IMG/VR virus record: IMGVR_UViG_3300043446_003970
Coordinates: 1 to 48,276 of that record
Length of the DNA: 48,276 nt
Strand: one strand, 5' to 3'
Source of the DNA: a virus
The notes beneath the pieces were generated by a model. It saw nothing but the letters and a program-made list of their open reading frames with translations. It did not search any database and was not told the DNA's origin. Shown here piece after piece: positions 22,068 to 29,367 of the stretch (within the stretch, counting starts at the first letter, position 1; every line of letters begins with the position of its first letter). The translations under genes and the position numbers were made by a program.

Positions 22068-23597
22068 ATGATAAAGCTGAAAAGTATATTGGAAAGTATC
22101 CAAAACGAGGTTAATTTGATGGGAAATTGCTCTAAGGGCGTTACTTGGGACTGGTATGTTAAGAGAGTGTATGACCCCCAAAAAATATATAAAGTAGAAA
22201 AAGATTCGCAATTATTTGGAACAGATTATAATCCAATCGATTCTGTGACAATGCGGCAAGAATTGAACATACTTGACCCCGATTTTATAGAAATAAAATC
22301 TTCTGGAACGGAAAGGAAAGGAACAATAAAAAGTGGAAAATATGCCAAAGTAAAAATGTTAGATTCTGGATTGGAGGGTCTTTTAAATTTAAATGCTATA
22401 AGAAAACCGACAGACGCGGAAACTCCAAAAGATTCTTCGGAGATAATAGGAGCAGTGATTCCGGGCGGGACAAATTCCAAAGAATTTGCACCGAGCAGTT
22501 TAGATCTGGTAGGACAAAGCTTTGATAGTAAAGAAAAATTAGCATATTTTGTGTTCAACAATATTAAGACGGTATATCCAGAGCCAGAATATAACGAAAT
22601 AAAAAAGTATCTGCACAAATGTATAGAAGCGGTATCAGGAATTACGATTGACGTTCCTCTAGAAGAGCCTCTTCAAGAATATAGTAAAAATTATTCAATT
22701 CAAGGAGATTTTAAAATTAATTCTAAAGACATCTCGATATTAAGTAAAAATTTTGGAGAAGTTTTAGCGGGATTGCATAGTTTATCCACTAATAAAAAGG
22801 CAAAGAAAATATCATTTTCTCCAGAATCAAATTCCCCTTTCTGGGATTATAAAATAGATACTGTTCCAGAAACATTTTTTAGCGTAAAATCCAAAGAAGG
22901 AAGTTCCACCGGTATGGCGAATTTAAACTTTATTTTGGATAAATTCATCAACGTGAGCGGAGAGCCAAATAATCTATTAATACAACGTAATATAGATGAA
23001 TATAGAATTATTAAATCTTTGATGAATGTATCCAAAATAAGAACAACTGTATCAAACATAGAAGAATTTTATAATACTCGTTTACAAGATAAGAAAGCGG
23101 AGATTATACGGTTATTAAATAATATGTCAGTTCCAAATAATGGACCAACTTTAAAATCTTTGTCTCAGGATGATTTAAACGAATGGTTTAACTTCGTTGT
23201 CGCCAACCTTGACAAGAATGCTTTTATTTCCGGGCTAAATTCTGTATATCAAATTTTGGGTGGGTCAAAAACGTCAGACAAAACACTGGGCTTGATGTAT
23301 GACCAGAAAAACTCAAAATTAAATGGATATATCTACTATCCGATGGGATCATATATAGTAAAAGTTTTAAATAAAAACGCCAAAGCAGTGGAATTGTTAA
23401 ACGGTATATTAAATTATGGATCCTTTGCATATCAAGTTACCATCGATATGGATCAAAAAAATAATAATTTAGAAATTAAAACTGAAAATTTTCAAAATAT
23501 GAGTTTTAGATTTTCTTGGAACGGACTATCAAACGATCCTTCGAATAGACCAATAGGATTCATATCTACCAAGAAAAAGATTAATAAAACTGCTTGA
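22068..23597 (+). CDS. 509-aa protein, possible PD-(D/E)XK-type nuclease fold
   Basis: Not assigned to a family with confidence. The N-terminus MIKLKSILESIQNEV is a short amphipathic helix like those at 4689 and 24490. Residues 225-290 contain a pattern typical of restriction-endonuclease-like cores: a helix with an acidic residue (KNFGEVLAGLHSL), a strand (KKISFSPESNSPFWDYKID) with Asp, and 'FFSVKSKEGSS' with Lys, spaced as E...D...xVK. The final strand has S-V-K rather than E-x-K. Codon use is more AT-rich (TTA, AAA, GGA) than in the flanking dnaK and methyltransferase genes. A late-type box precedes it, so a late or virion-associated nuclease is possible. The methyltransferase follows 33 bases later with its own early-type promoter. 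Confidence 0.55.
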   Translation: MIKLKSILESIQNEVNLMGNCSKGVTWDWYVKRVYDPQKIYKVEKDSQLFGTDYNPIDSVTMRQELNILDPDFIEIKSSGTERKGTIKSGKYAKVKMLDSGLEGLLNLNAIRKPTDAETPKDSSEIIGAVIPGGTNSKEFAPSSLDLVGQSFDSKEKLAYFVFNNIKTVYPEPEYNEIKKYLHKCIEAVSGITIDVPLEEPLQEYSKNYSIQGDFKINSKDISILSKNFGEVLAGLHSLSTNKKAKKISFSPESNSPFWDYKIDTVPETFFSVKSKEGSSTGMANLNFILDKFINVSGEPNNLLIQRNIDEYRIIKSLMNVSKIRTTVSNIEEFYNTRLQDKKAEIIRLLNNMSVPNNGPTLKSLSQDDLNEWFNFVVANLDKNAFISGLNSVYQILGGSKTSDKTLGLMYDQKNSKLNGYIYYPMGSYIVKVLNKNAKAVELLNGILNYGSFAYQVTIDMDQKNNNLEIKTENFQNMSFRFSWNGLSNDPSNRPIGFISTKKKINKTA

Positions 23598-23621
23598 CAT
23601 TTTATACTATAACCATATAGT
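23594..23621 (+). promoter_or_regulatory. sigma-70-like promoter TTGACA-N16-TATAGT
   Basis: The best match in the window. TTGACA (23594-23599) overlaps the stop codon of the previous gene, TATAGT is at 23616-23621, and the ATG at 23631 follows 9 nt later. Confidence 0.75.
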
Positions 23622-23630
23622 TGTATCCAT

Positions 23631-24416
23631 ATGAATTACGGATATCATCATATGGACGGGTTGGAAATGCTTAAAAAGATCAAGAGCAAGACCGTTGATC
23701 TTGTGCTTACTGATCCTCCATACATCATCTCCAAAAAGACTGGTATGGATGCTTTGTTCAATGCCAGCGATGATGAGAAATCAAAGGCGAAGTATGGAAC
23801 CAAGTATGCCATCCAGACAAACTATGGTGATTGGGACAATAACTTTACTTTGGATAATCTTGAAGAGTTTATCAAGGAGTTCAGCCGCATCTTGAAGAAT
23901 GGCGGATCTTGCATCATCTTCTTTGATCTTTGGAAGATTGAAACACTAAGCAAGCTGCTTGAAAAGCACAAGTTTGGCAAGTTGCGTTTCATCGAATGGG
24001 TAAAGACCAATCCTGTGCCGATCAATTCCAAGGCAACATATCTTAGCAATGCTCGTGAGATTGCCATATCTTGTGTAAAGGGAGGAAAGGCTACATTCAA
24101 TTCTGAGTATGACAATGGTATCTATGAATATCCTATTTATCAAGGTAAGCGCGAAATTGATCGCATTCATCCCACTCAGAAGTCACTCGAACTGTTCCAA
24201 GAGCTTATCAATAAGCATACTAACGAAGGCGACGTTGTGGTTGATCCATTTGGCGGCTCTGCTACAACATACATCGCGTGTCAGCACTTGAACCGCAATT
24301 GCTATAGCTCGGAAATTAGTCCAGAGTATTATGAGAAGTGCCAAACTAGAATCAAATGGCACGAAGACAACAAGGTTGTCAAAGAAAAGACGGAATTCTT
24401 TGACGTAACAGCTTGA
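23631..24416 (+). CDS. beta-class N6-adenine DNA methyltransferase
   Basis: The product has 261 residues. Motif IV 'TDPPY' (D28) lies near the N-terminus and motif I 'VVDPFGGSAT' (D205) near the C-terminus; this IV-then-I order defines the beta class of amino-methyltransferases. DPPY rather than SPPY favours adenine N6 over cytosine N4. Additional family signs are 'EFSRILKNGGSCIIFFD' (motif V-VI region), 'IHPTQKSLELFQEL' (motif X) and 'HLNRNCYSSEISPEYYE'. The target site cannot be read from sequence. It may protect phage DNA from host restriction or mark it against a phage nuclease such as the candidate immediately upstream. A terminator follows the gene. Confidence 0.92.
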   Translation: MNYGYHHMDGLEMLKKIKSKTVDLVLTDPPYIISKKTGMDALFNASDDEKSKAKYGTKYAIQTNYGDWDNNFTLDNLEEFIKEFSRILKNGGSCIIFFDLWKIETLSKLLEKHKFGKLRFIEWVKTNPVPINSKATYLSNAREIAISCVKGGKATFNSEYDNGIYEYPIYQGKREIDRIHPTQKSLELFQELINKHTNEGDVVVDPFGGSATTYIACQHLNRNCYSSEISPEYYEKCQTRIKWHEDNKVVKEKTEFFDVTA

Positions 24417-24420
24417 TATA

Positions 24421-24448
24421 AAACCCAGAGCAAAATCTGGGTTTTTTG
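24421..24448 (+). terminator. rho-independent terminator after methyltransferase
   Basis: ACCCAGA (24423-24429), loop GCAAAA, TCTGGGT (24436-24442), then a T-run; the flanking AAA/TTT extends the stem. Confidence 0.88.
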
Positions 24449-24459
24449 TTTTTTATATA

Positions 24460-24466
24460 TATTTAT
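24460..24466 (+). promoter_or_regulatory. late-type box TATTTAT(G)
   Basis: It lies 23 nt before the ATG at 24490. TTATTATAAT (24479-24488) just before the start may be a second box. Confidence 0.45.
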
Positions 24467-24489
24467 GAGTATACCTCATTTATTATAAT

Positions 24490-25311
24490 ATGAAGAAGTC
24501 CGAACTCAGAGCATTGATCCGAGAAGCTATCGAAGAAATAAATCTTCAAGAAATTGATCCCGTCGTTAAAGATGCCAAGTCTGGGCAATGGAAGACCGAA
24601 GTTCCTGGTATAAAAGTATTTTTTGATATAACAAAATTCAATCTGCCTGTAATATTTTTGGATTTGGCTGCAAAATTGGGAGGAAATATTCCGATTGTTG
24701 CGAGGGCAATTAAAAAGGGTCAGGAAAAATTAAATCCGGATAAACAGACCAGTTTTGGATCCGGTATACAAATCGTGAATAAAATTATCCACGGCGATTT
24801 GCAAGGAGTGAATCACGCCGGATTTGTTATGAGCGATGGTAGAATACTGGATGCGGTAACATCGGGAGTTGGTTTCAGAGACGGAAGTGAAATAAAAGAC
24901 AACCCGCAAAATTATATAATTTTCAACCTCGGCGGCGACGAGTCAAAAATAATCAAAGCATATGAACAATTGAAGTCGATGCTAAAGGCCGGTGAAGAGG
25001 GATATGATAGCAAGGGAATAATCAGACAGATTAAGGAAAAATTTCCGAAAATGTGGAATTTGGTCAATAGATTCAAAAAATCAAAAATAAACGCCGAAGA
25101 GACGGGTCAAGACCAGTTTTTTTGTTCGGAGTTTGTTGCACATTTGTTGGCGAGAGCCGGTATAATTAGCGTAGATGAGCTTGTTTCCGCACAAAAAGTA
25201 GCCGAAGAAGTTGATTTGGAAAAGTTAAAAGTTGCGGATGAAATAGATCCGCAACAACTGTTTAATTTGATAAAATCAAAAGCAAAATTGTTGGACGTTG
25301 CGACCGCGTGA
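24490..25311 (+). CDS. permuted papain-like (NlpC/P60, YiiX-type) hydrolase
   Basis: The product has 273 residues. The catalytic order is permuted: His first, in 'NHAGFVMSDGRILDAVTSGV' (H109), then Cys in 'QFFCSEFVAHLLARAGI' (C212), as in the YiiX/YaeF branch of the NlpC/P60 superfamily; members cleave peptides, amides or lipid esters. The N-terminus MKKSELRALIREAIEEI is a charged amphipathic helix shared in style with proteins at 4689, 22068 and 31792 and could be a targeting or docking peptide. No signal peptide or membrane segment is visible. A late-type box precedes it, so it is probably made with the virion proteins. It could be a virion peptidoglycan or host-modifying enzyme. Confidence 0.75.
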   Translation: MKKSELRALIREAIEEINLQEIDPVVKDAKSGQWKTEVPGIKVFFDITKFNLPVIFLDLAAKLGGNIPIVARAIKKGQEKLNPDKQTSFGSGIQIVNKIIHGDLQGVNHAGFVMSDGRILDAVTSGVGFRDGSEIKDNPQNYIIFNLGGDESKIIKAYEQLKSMLKAGEEGYDSKGIIRQIKEKFPKMWNLVNRFKKSKINAEETGQDQFFCSEFVAHLLARAGIISVDELVSAQKVAEEVDLEKLKVADEIDPQQLFNLIKSKAKLLDVATA

Positions 25312-25327
25312 TGTTTAGTCGGCACGA

Positions 25328-25369
25328 ACAAAAGATATCCGAAGACAAAGTTTCGGGGTTTTGTTTTTT
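25328..25369 (+). terminator. weak terminator-like hairpin
   Basis: ACAAAA (25328-25333) pairs with TTTTGT (25358-25363), enclosing CCGAA/TTCGG (25339-25343 and 25352-25356), followed by a T-rich run. Stability is modest. Confidence 0.45.
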
Positions 25370-25380
25370 GGTATATACGA

Positions 25381-25388
25381 TATTTATT
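25381..25388 (+). promoter_or_regulatory. late-type box TATTTATT
   Basis: It lies 5 nt before the ATG at 25394 and helps reject the longer frame starting at TTG 25361. Confidence 0.5.
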
Positions 25389-25393
25389 TTAAT

Positions 25394-26935
25394 ATGAATA
25401 TATTGGCAATTTTAGTGCTGTTAAGCGGTATCGCAATATCGATATGCGGTGCGTATTTCAGCATTATAGGACTTAAGCTTTTGTTTGTTGGTGGAGGCAT
25501 AAGTATCGTTGTGATGGGAACTGCACTGGAAGTAGGCAAACTGATAACCGCGACATTTTTGAAGCAGAAGTGGAAAGATATAGGATGGTGGATGAAGTCA
25601 TATATGTTGATTGCCACACTGTTCCTTATGGGTATTACATCCATTGGAATATACGGGTATTTAAGTGCAGGATACAATGCAACATCCATAACAGTTCAAG
25701 GGTATGAGCAGAATATAGAAGCCAACAATGTTAAGATAAAAGAGTATGAGAAAGAAATAGAAACGATAAAGAAATCGGACTATAACGTAGAAGAAATAGC
25801 GGCGGTGGATGTAAACAGAAAAAAGTTCATAGAACAAAAGCTTCAACTGATAGAACAGAAGAACAGGCAAATAGAAAACGTCCGCAAATCTGCTAATACA
25901 AATCAAGATGCTTCGACGGATATTGCGGCGGCAAAGCAAGCACTCGAATTGTCAAAAACATCTACTGACACCGACATAGCACGCGAGCTTGAACAGATCA
26001 AGCTATACAACTCTCGTTTGGAAATATTAGACAAGGAAGTTCAGAAATGGATGGAAGAAGGTTCCGGCGGACTGTTTAAGAAAAATGGATTGGATAAAGC
26101 AAGAGCGGTCAAGGAAGGTCAGGCAAAAGAACGCGGCGACATCGATGCTCAGATCAAGGCTGTTCAGGACAGAATAGAAAAGCTGCGTGGACAATACGCG
26201 ACACAGGTAAAGGAATATAATGATCGTGTTTCCGCCATCGAAAACAGAAGCAAAAGCCAGCGAGGAGACATAGAAGCAAATGTAAAGAAGCTGGAAAGCG
26301 AAGTGCAGGAAATCACAGCATCCATAGACGCATACAACAAAGAATCTGACAACAAAGTTACTTCTCTGAACGGCAAAAAGGGAGATATGGAAGAGGCTGG
26401 AAAAAAGAAGATAACAGAATACCAGACCAATATACAGAACTTAAGAAATGAAAATACTGGACTGAAAGAGAAGATCGTGCATACCGATGTAGGCACATTC
26501 AAGTTCATAGCAAACAGTCTTGGTATTCCCTTGGACAAAGCGGTGAACTATTTCATATGGTCTATTATGGCGGTATTTGATCCGCTCGCAGTGTGTCTGA
26601 TTCTCGCGTATAATGTTTTGGCGGAGAAAAAGAAGAAAGATGAACCTGCTCCGTCTCCTACCCCGACACCAACACCAACATTGACTCCAAGTCCCACACC
26701 AACGTCCACTCCGGAACCAACTCCTACTCCAACTTCCACACCTACTTTTACACCAACCCCGACTCCGGAACCAACTCCTATACCATCAGAAACTCCACAA
26801 CCAAGTTCAGAGCCCGAAATACAGGATGACTATGATGCGGAACTGAGAGAACGTATGGAACCAATACCAGAACCACCACCAGCACCATCCCCCATTCTTA
26901 GAGAACAGGAACATTTCAACCGTCCTCAGCCATAA
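25394..26935 (+). CDS. membrane protein with long coiled coil and Thr-Pro tail
   Basis: The start at ATG 25394 gives 513 residues; a longer frame from TTG 25361 would run across the late-type box. Three N-terminal membrane segments (about residues 3-27, 30-52, 68-90) include 'LEVGKLITATFL' and 'ITSIGIYGYLSAGYN', which match a conserved T4-like cyanophage membrane protein of unknown role. Residues 100-365 are a charged heptad-rich coiled coil. A fourth segment lies near 380-412 (YFIWSIMAVFDPLAVCLILA). Residues 417-480 are T-P-x repeats, followed by a Pro/Glu-rich end. The protein would bundle at a membrane with a mucin-like tail on one face. Lysis control, superinfection exclusion or DNA injection are possible roles; none is proven. 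Confidence 0.75.
   Translation: MNILAILVLLSGIAISICGAYFSIIGLKLLFVGGGISIVVMGTALEVGKLITATFLKQKWKDIGWWMKSYMLIATLFLMGITSIGIYGYLSAGYNATSITVQGYEQNIEANNVKIKEYEKEIETIKKSDYNVEEIAAVDVNRKKFIEQKLQLIEQKNRQIENVRKSANTNQDASTDIAAAKQALELSKTSTDTDIARELEQIKLYNSRLEILDKEVQKWMEEGSGGLFKKNGLDKARAVKEGQAKERGDIDAQIKAVQDRIEKLRGQYATQVKEYNDRVSAIENRSKSQRGDIEANVKKLESEVQEITASIDAYNKESDNKVTSLNGKKGDMEEAGKKKITEYQTNIQNLRNENTGLKEKIVHTDVGTFKFIANSLGIPLDKAVNYFIWSIMAVFDPLAVCLILAYNVLAEKKKKDEPAPSPTPTPTPTLTPSPTPTSTPEPTPTPTSTPTFTPTPTPEPTPIPSETPQPSSEPEIQDDYDAELRERMEPIPEPPPAPSPILREQEHFNRPQP
26641..26830 (+). repeat. Thr-Pro coding repeat in the membrane protein
   Basis: About 60 residues of TPTPTPT/TSTPEPT repeats, similar in codon mixture to those in the adhesin genes but on the C-terminus of a membrane protein. 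Confidence 0.8.
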
Positions 26936-26945
26936 TTTGTTTTAT

Positions 26946-26979
26946 TATAATTTGACAAAGTAAAACAAATAGATATATA
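26946..26979 (+). promoter_or_regulatory. promoter TTGACA-N16-TATATA with upstream TATAAT
   Basis: TATAAT (26946-26951) abuts TTGACA (26952-26957); TATATA is at 26974-26979. The predicted start near 26986 leaves a 25-nt leader before ATG 27011, so the GTG at 26981 is unlikely to be used. Confidence 0.6.
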
Positions 26980-27010
26980 TGTGAATTGTATCTATAAATC
27001 ATTCACATAC

Positions 27011-27628
27011 ATGAGTTACAAAATAGTCAAAGATAAGGATTATCTACGCAAGCCGACAAGTCCGGTTGCATCAATAGAAGAAGGTCAAGAAATAGCAAAC
27101 AAGCTGATAGAAACATTGGATTCTTTGCCGTTTGGCGGAGTTGGACTATCCGCCAACCAAATTGGAATATCCAAAAGCGTTTCTGTGATCAGAGCCAGAA
27201 AAGGCCAAGCACCTGTTATTTTGATGAATCCCGTCATAACCGAGACAAGTGAAGACAAGATTGTTTATCTGGAGGGCTGCTTGAGCTTGCCCGGTAAAAG
27301 CTGCAATACATTGCGTAGAATGAGAGTCACAGTATCCACTCTTAATCACGCCAATCCAATTCCATTTGGTCCGGACACAAATCCTCCTACAAAAGAAAGC
27401 GTGTATGACGATGTAGGAATACTGGAATCCATCTGTGTGCAGCACGAAATAGACCACTTGAATGGGAAACTTATGATCGACGAAGGAACCAAATTTATCA
27501 AGCAAGTCGAAAAAAAGGTCAAACACGGCAGAAATGATAAGGTAATTGTGGAAAAAAACGGAGAGACCCAATATATAAAATACAAGAAAGCCCTTGAACT
27601 CGTAGAACAAGGATGGAAAATCGTATGA
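27011..27628 (+). CDS. def: peptide deformylase
   Basis: The product has 205 residues from ATG 27011. The three metal-site motifs are intact: GVGLSANQIG (43-52; Ser replaces the usual first Ala), E88-G-C90-L-S, and H145-E-I-D-H149. C90, H145 and H149 bind the metal and E146 is the catalytic base. Peptide deformylase removes the formyl group from new protein N-termini. Phage versions, common in marine T4-like phages, are usually shorter; this one has an extra C-terminal segment of about 40 residues (IKQVEKKVKHG..., ...KKALELVEQGWKIV). It leads a probable operon with a 51-aa acidic protein, a small membrane protein and the late sigma factor. Confidence 0.95.
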   Translation: MSYKIVKDKDYLRKPTSPVASIEEGQEIANKLIETLDSLPFGGVGLSANQIGISKSVSVIRARKGQAPVILMNPVITETSEDKIVYLEGCLSLPGKSCNTLRRMRVTVSTLNHANPIPFGPDTNPPTKESVYDDVGILESICVQHEIDHLNGKLMIDEGTKFIKQVEKKVKHGRNDKVIVEKNGETQYIKYKKALELVEQGWKIV

Positions 27629-27780
27629 AAATTGATCCAGATAACATCGAAGAAGTCAAAGAACTATTGGAATATGCTCTTGATAGCCGCAGTTGGCCAT
27701 CCGTCGAAGAAGCATTATACATAATCAAGGAGGAGCTTGGTTATGAAGTCGAGGAAGACGACGAAGAAGACGAAGAATAA
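27625..27780 (+). CDS. small acidic protein
   Basis: A 51-residue frame begins at ATG 27625, overlapping the deformylase stop by four bases (ATGA), and ends at TAA 27778-27780. The body is helical (EEVKELLEYALDSRSW, EEALYIIKEELGYE) and the C-terminus is almost all Glu/Asp (EVEEDDEEDEE). Such short acidic proteins next to T4-like genes often act as small regulatory partners or DNA mimics, but no function is known. Coupling to peptide deformylase and position in the sigma-factor operon support it as a real gene. Confidence 0.7.
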   Translation: MKIDPDNIEEVKELLEYALDSRSWPSVEEALYIIKEELGYEVEEDDEEDEE

Positions 27781-27785
27781 AATTT

Positions 27786-28040
27786 ATGTGGATACTATGG
27801 ACGTTAATGGTTATATTTTTCTTGGCGACTTGCGCGCTGGGATATGCGTGCTACAATCTCGTCAAAAAGATTGAAGTATATGAGGATTGGCTTGATATGT
27901 TTCGCAATGAAATAGATCAGGTGTATACAAGAATAAAGGCAGTGGATGACAGAAATCTGTTCGAGAAGGACGATGATGTTGGATTTATATTCACCGAAAT
28001 CGTAAGAATCACCAAAGAGTTTGACGAGAAAATCAAATAA
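27786..28040 (+). CDS. small membrane protein
   Basis: The product has 84 residues. One hydrophobic segment at residues 2-24 (WILWTLMVIFFLATCALGY) is followed by 'NLVKKIEVYEDWLDMF' and a charged helix, 'DDRNLFEKDDDVGFIFTEIV'. This layout, an N-terminal membrane anchor with a short cytoplasmic helix containing 'D-x-R-x-x-F-E-x-D-D-x-V-G', resembles a small protein conserved beside the late sigma factor in T4-like cyanophages. Function is unknown. It sits five bases after the acidic gene and three before the sigma factor gene. Confidence 0.75.
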   Translation: MWILWTLMVIFFLATCALGYACYNLVKKIEVYEDWLDMFRNEIDQVYTRIKAVDDRNLFEKDDDVGFIFTEIVRITKEFDEKIK

Positions 28041-28043
28041 AAT

Positions 28044-28958
28044 ATGAAGAAAAAGAAGAAAATTCTTAAAAAGATCAAAAAACAAGCCAAAGTCAAAAAA
28101 GTCAAGAAAATCAAAAAGATAATCAAGACCAAGAAAAAGAACAAGGTCAATAAAAAGATAAAAAAAGTGGTGCTACAACACCAAGCCGAAGTAGTTCACG
28201 ACGTAATAAAAAGACCAAGAGGCAGACCAAAGGGAGCAAAAAACAAGAAAACTGAAGGATCTCCATCAAGAGGTTCAAATGTTTATTTTACTCCAGAAAC
28301 AGAAGCTGCCATCATCGCATACAACAAGTCCGAAGATCCGCGAGAAAAGGACAAAATCTATAATGCGCATATTCAGCAAGCCTTTTTCAAGATAGCAGAA
28401 AACGTTTATAACACGTTCAAATTCAGTTATGCTGACGTAAGTCCCCTTGAAATTCAAAAGCAAGCTATATCACATATGGTGGCTAATATAGACAAGTATG
28501 AGCCAGGCAAAGGTAAGGCATTCAGCTACTTCAGCATTGTTGCCAAGAATTGGTTTATTTTAGACAACAACACCACATACAAGCGTTTCAAGAAGCACGT
28601 TGAAATATGCGAACAAACAGGCGAATCCGGCGAGTTTGTGATTGAACCGGAACACGAGAAACAGGAAAGCGAAACTCGTGAATTCATAGAACTTATGGTA
28701 GAATACTGGGATAGAAATGTTCATAAGATGTTTACCAAGGAAAAAGACCTTAAGATTGCCCACGCCGTAATCGAAATCTTCAGAAATGCCGACAGAATTG
28801 ATGTTTATAATAAGAAAGCATTGTATCTGTATATACGAGAAATCGCAGACTGTCAGACCCAGAAGATAACCAAGGTAATCAACAAGATGAAGTCTACCCA
28901 GAAAAACATCGCAGAAGAATATCTTAACCGTGGCACAATCAGCGGGGCAAGAGTCTAA
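28044..28958 (+). CDS. 55: T4 gp55-like late-transcription sigma factor
   Basis: The product has 304 residues, longer than T4 gp55 (about 185). Residues 1-52 are almost all Lys, Ile and Val, and RPRGRPKGAKNKK (from 57) is an AT-hook; both are extra to gp55. The core from about 85 has the gp55-type region 2 layout: 'AFFKIAENVYNTFKFSY', 'SHMVANIDKYEPGKGKAF', and 'FSYFSIVAKNWFILDNN', the helix expected to contact the core polymerase clamp and melt the -10 region. The C-terminal half is helical. gp55 directs host RNA polymerase to TATAAATA in T4; here the probable target is the ATATTTATA box. It is the last gene of the peptide deformylase operon. Confidence 0.85.
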   Translation: MKKKKKILKKIKKQAKVKKVKKIKKIIKTKKKNKVNKKIKKVVLQHQAEVVHDVIKRPRGRPKGAKNKKTEGSPSRGSNVYFTPETEAAIIAYNKSEDPREKDKIYNAHIQQAFFKIAENVYNTFKFSYADVSPLEIQKQAISHMVANIDKYEPGKGKAFSYFSIVAKNWFILDNNTTYKRFKKHVEICEQTGESGEFVIEPEHEKQESETREFIELMVEYWDRNVHKMFTKEKDLKIAHAVIEIFRNADRIDVYNKKALYLYIREIADCQTQKITKVINKMKSTQKNIAEEYLNRGTISGARV

Positions 28959-28975
28959 ATATATATTATAAAGAC

Positions 28976-28983
28976 TATTTATA
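28976..28983 (+). promoter_or_regulatory. late-type box TATTTATA in a small palindrome
   Basis: The box lies 3 nt before the ATG at 28987 and is embedded in the inverted repeat GACTATTTATAGTC (28973-28986). It heads the baseplate operon. Confidence 0.6.
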
Positions 28984-28986
28984 GTC

Positions 28987-29364
28987 ATGGATAACGACAT
29001 CGAAATATTCAAGGGCAAGAATTTCTCTGATCTATGCAAAGACATAGTGAAAAACAGTGAAGAGAAGAAGCAGCAGATTGATATTTTGATCACAGATCTC
29101 CGTGATATGATCAAAACGGTCAACGATGCCACTATGATTGTTCCGCTGTTGAAGGAGTATTTCGATGTCGGTATCCGTAACGATGAACAGTTGGTGAAAC
29201 TTGCCGCTATTATTCAAAGAATGATAAGCGGTAAGGGGGGTGCTGATGGAGAGGGTGGATCCATGCTTCTTACAGAAGAAGAACGCAAGCAACTCATGGC
29301 CACCGTTGAAGAAACCGCCAAACAAGTGGCAAAATTGGAAGCTCCTGACAAGAAACAGAAGTGA
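28987..29364 (+). CDS. conserved T4-like phage protein, unknown function
   Basis: The product has 125 residues, almost entirely helical: 'FSDLCKDIVKNSEEKKQQID', 'ILITDLRDMIKTVNDATMIV', 'PLLKEYFDVGIRNDEQLVKL', a Gly-rich break (GKGGADGEGG) and a charged C-terminal helix. The pattern resembles a small protein found next to the gp5-like spike gene in T4-like marine phages. Position (three bases before the spike gene, under a late-type box) suggests a baseplate-hub or tail-assembly factor, possibly a chaperone. No motif gives a direct function. Confidence 0.65.
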   Translation: MDNDIEIFKGKNFSDLCKDIVKNSEEKKQQIDILITDLRDMIKTVNDATMIVPLLKEYFDVGIRNDEQLVKLAAIIQRMISGKGGADGEGGSMLLTEEERKQLMATVEETAKQVAKLEAPDKKQK

Positions 29365-29367
29365 TTT

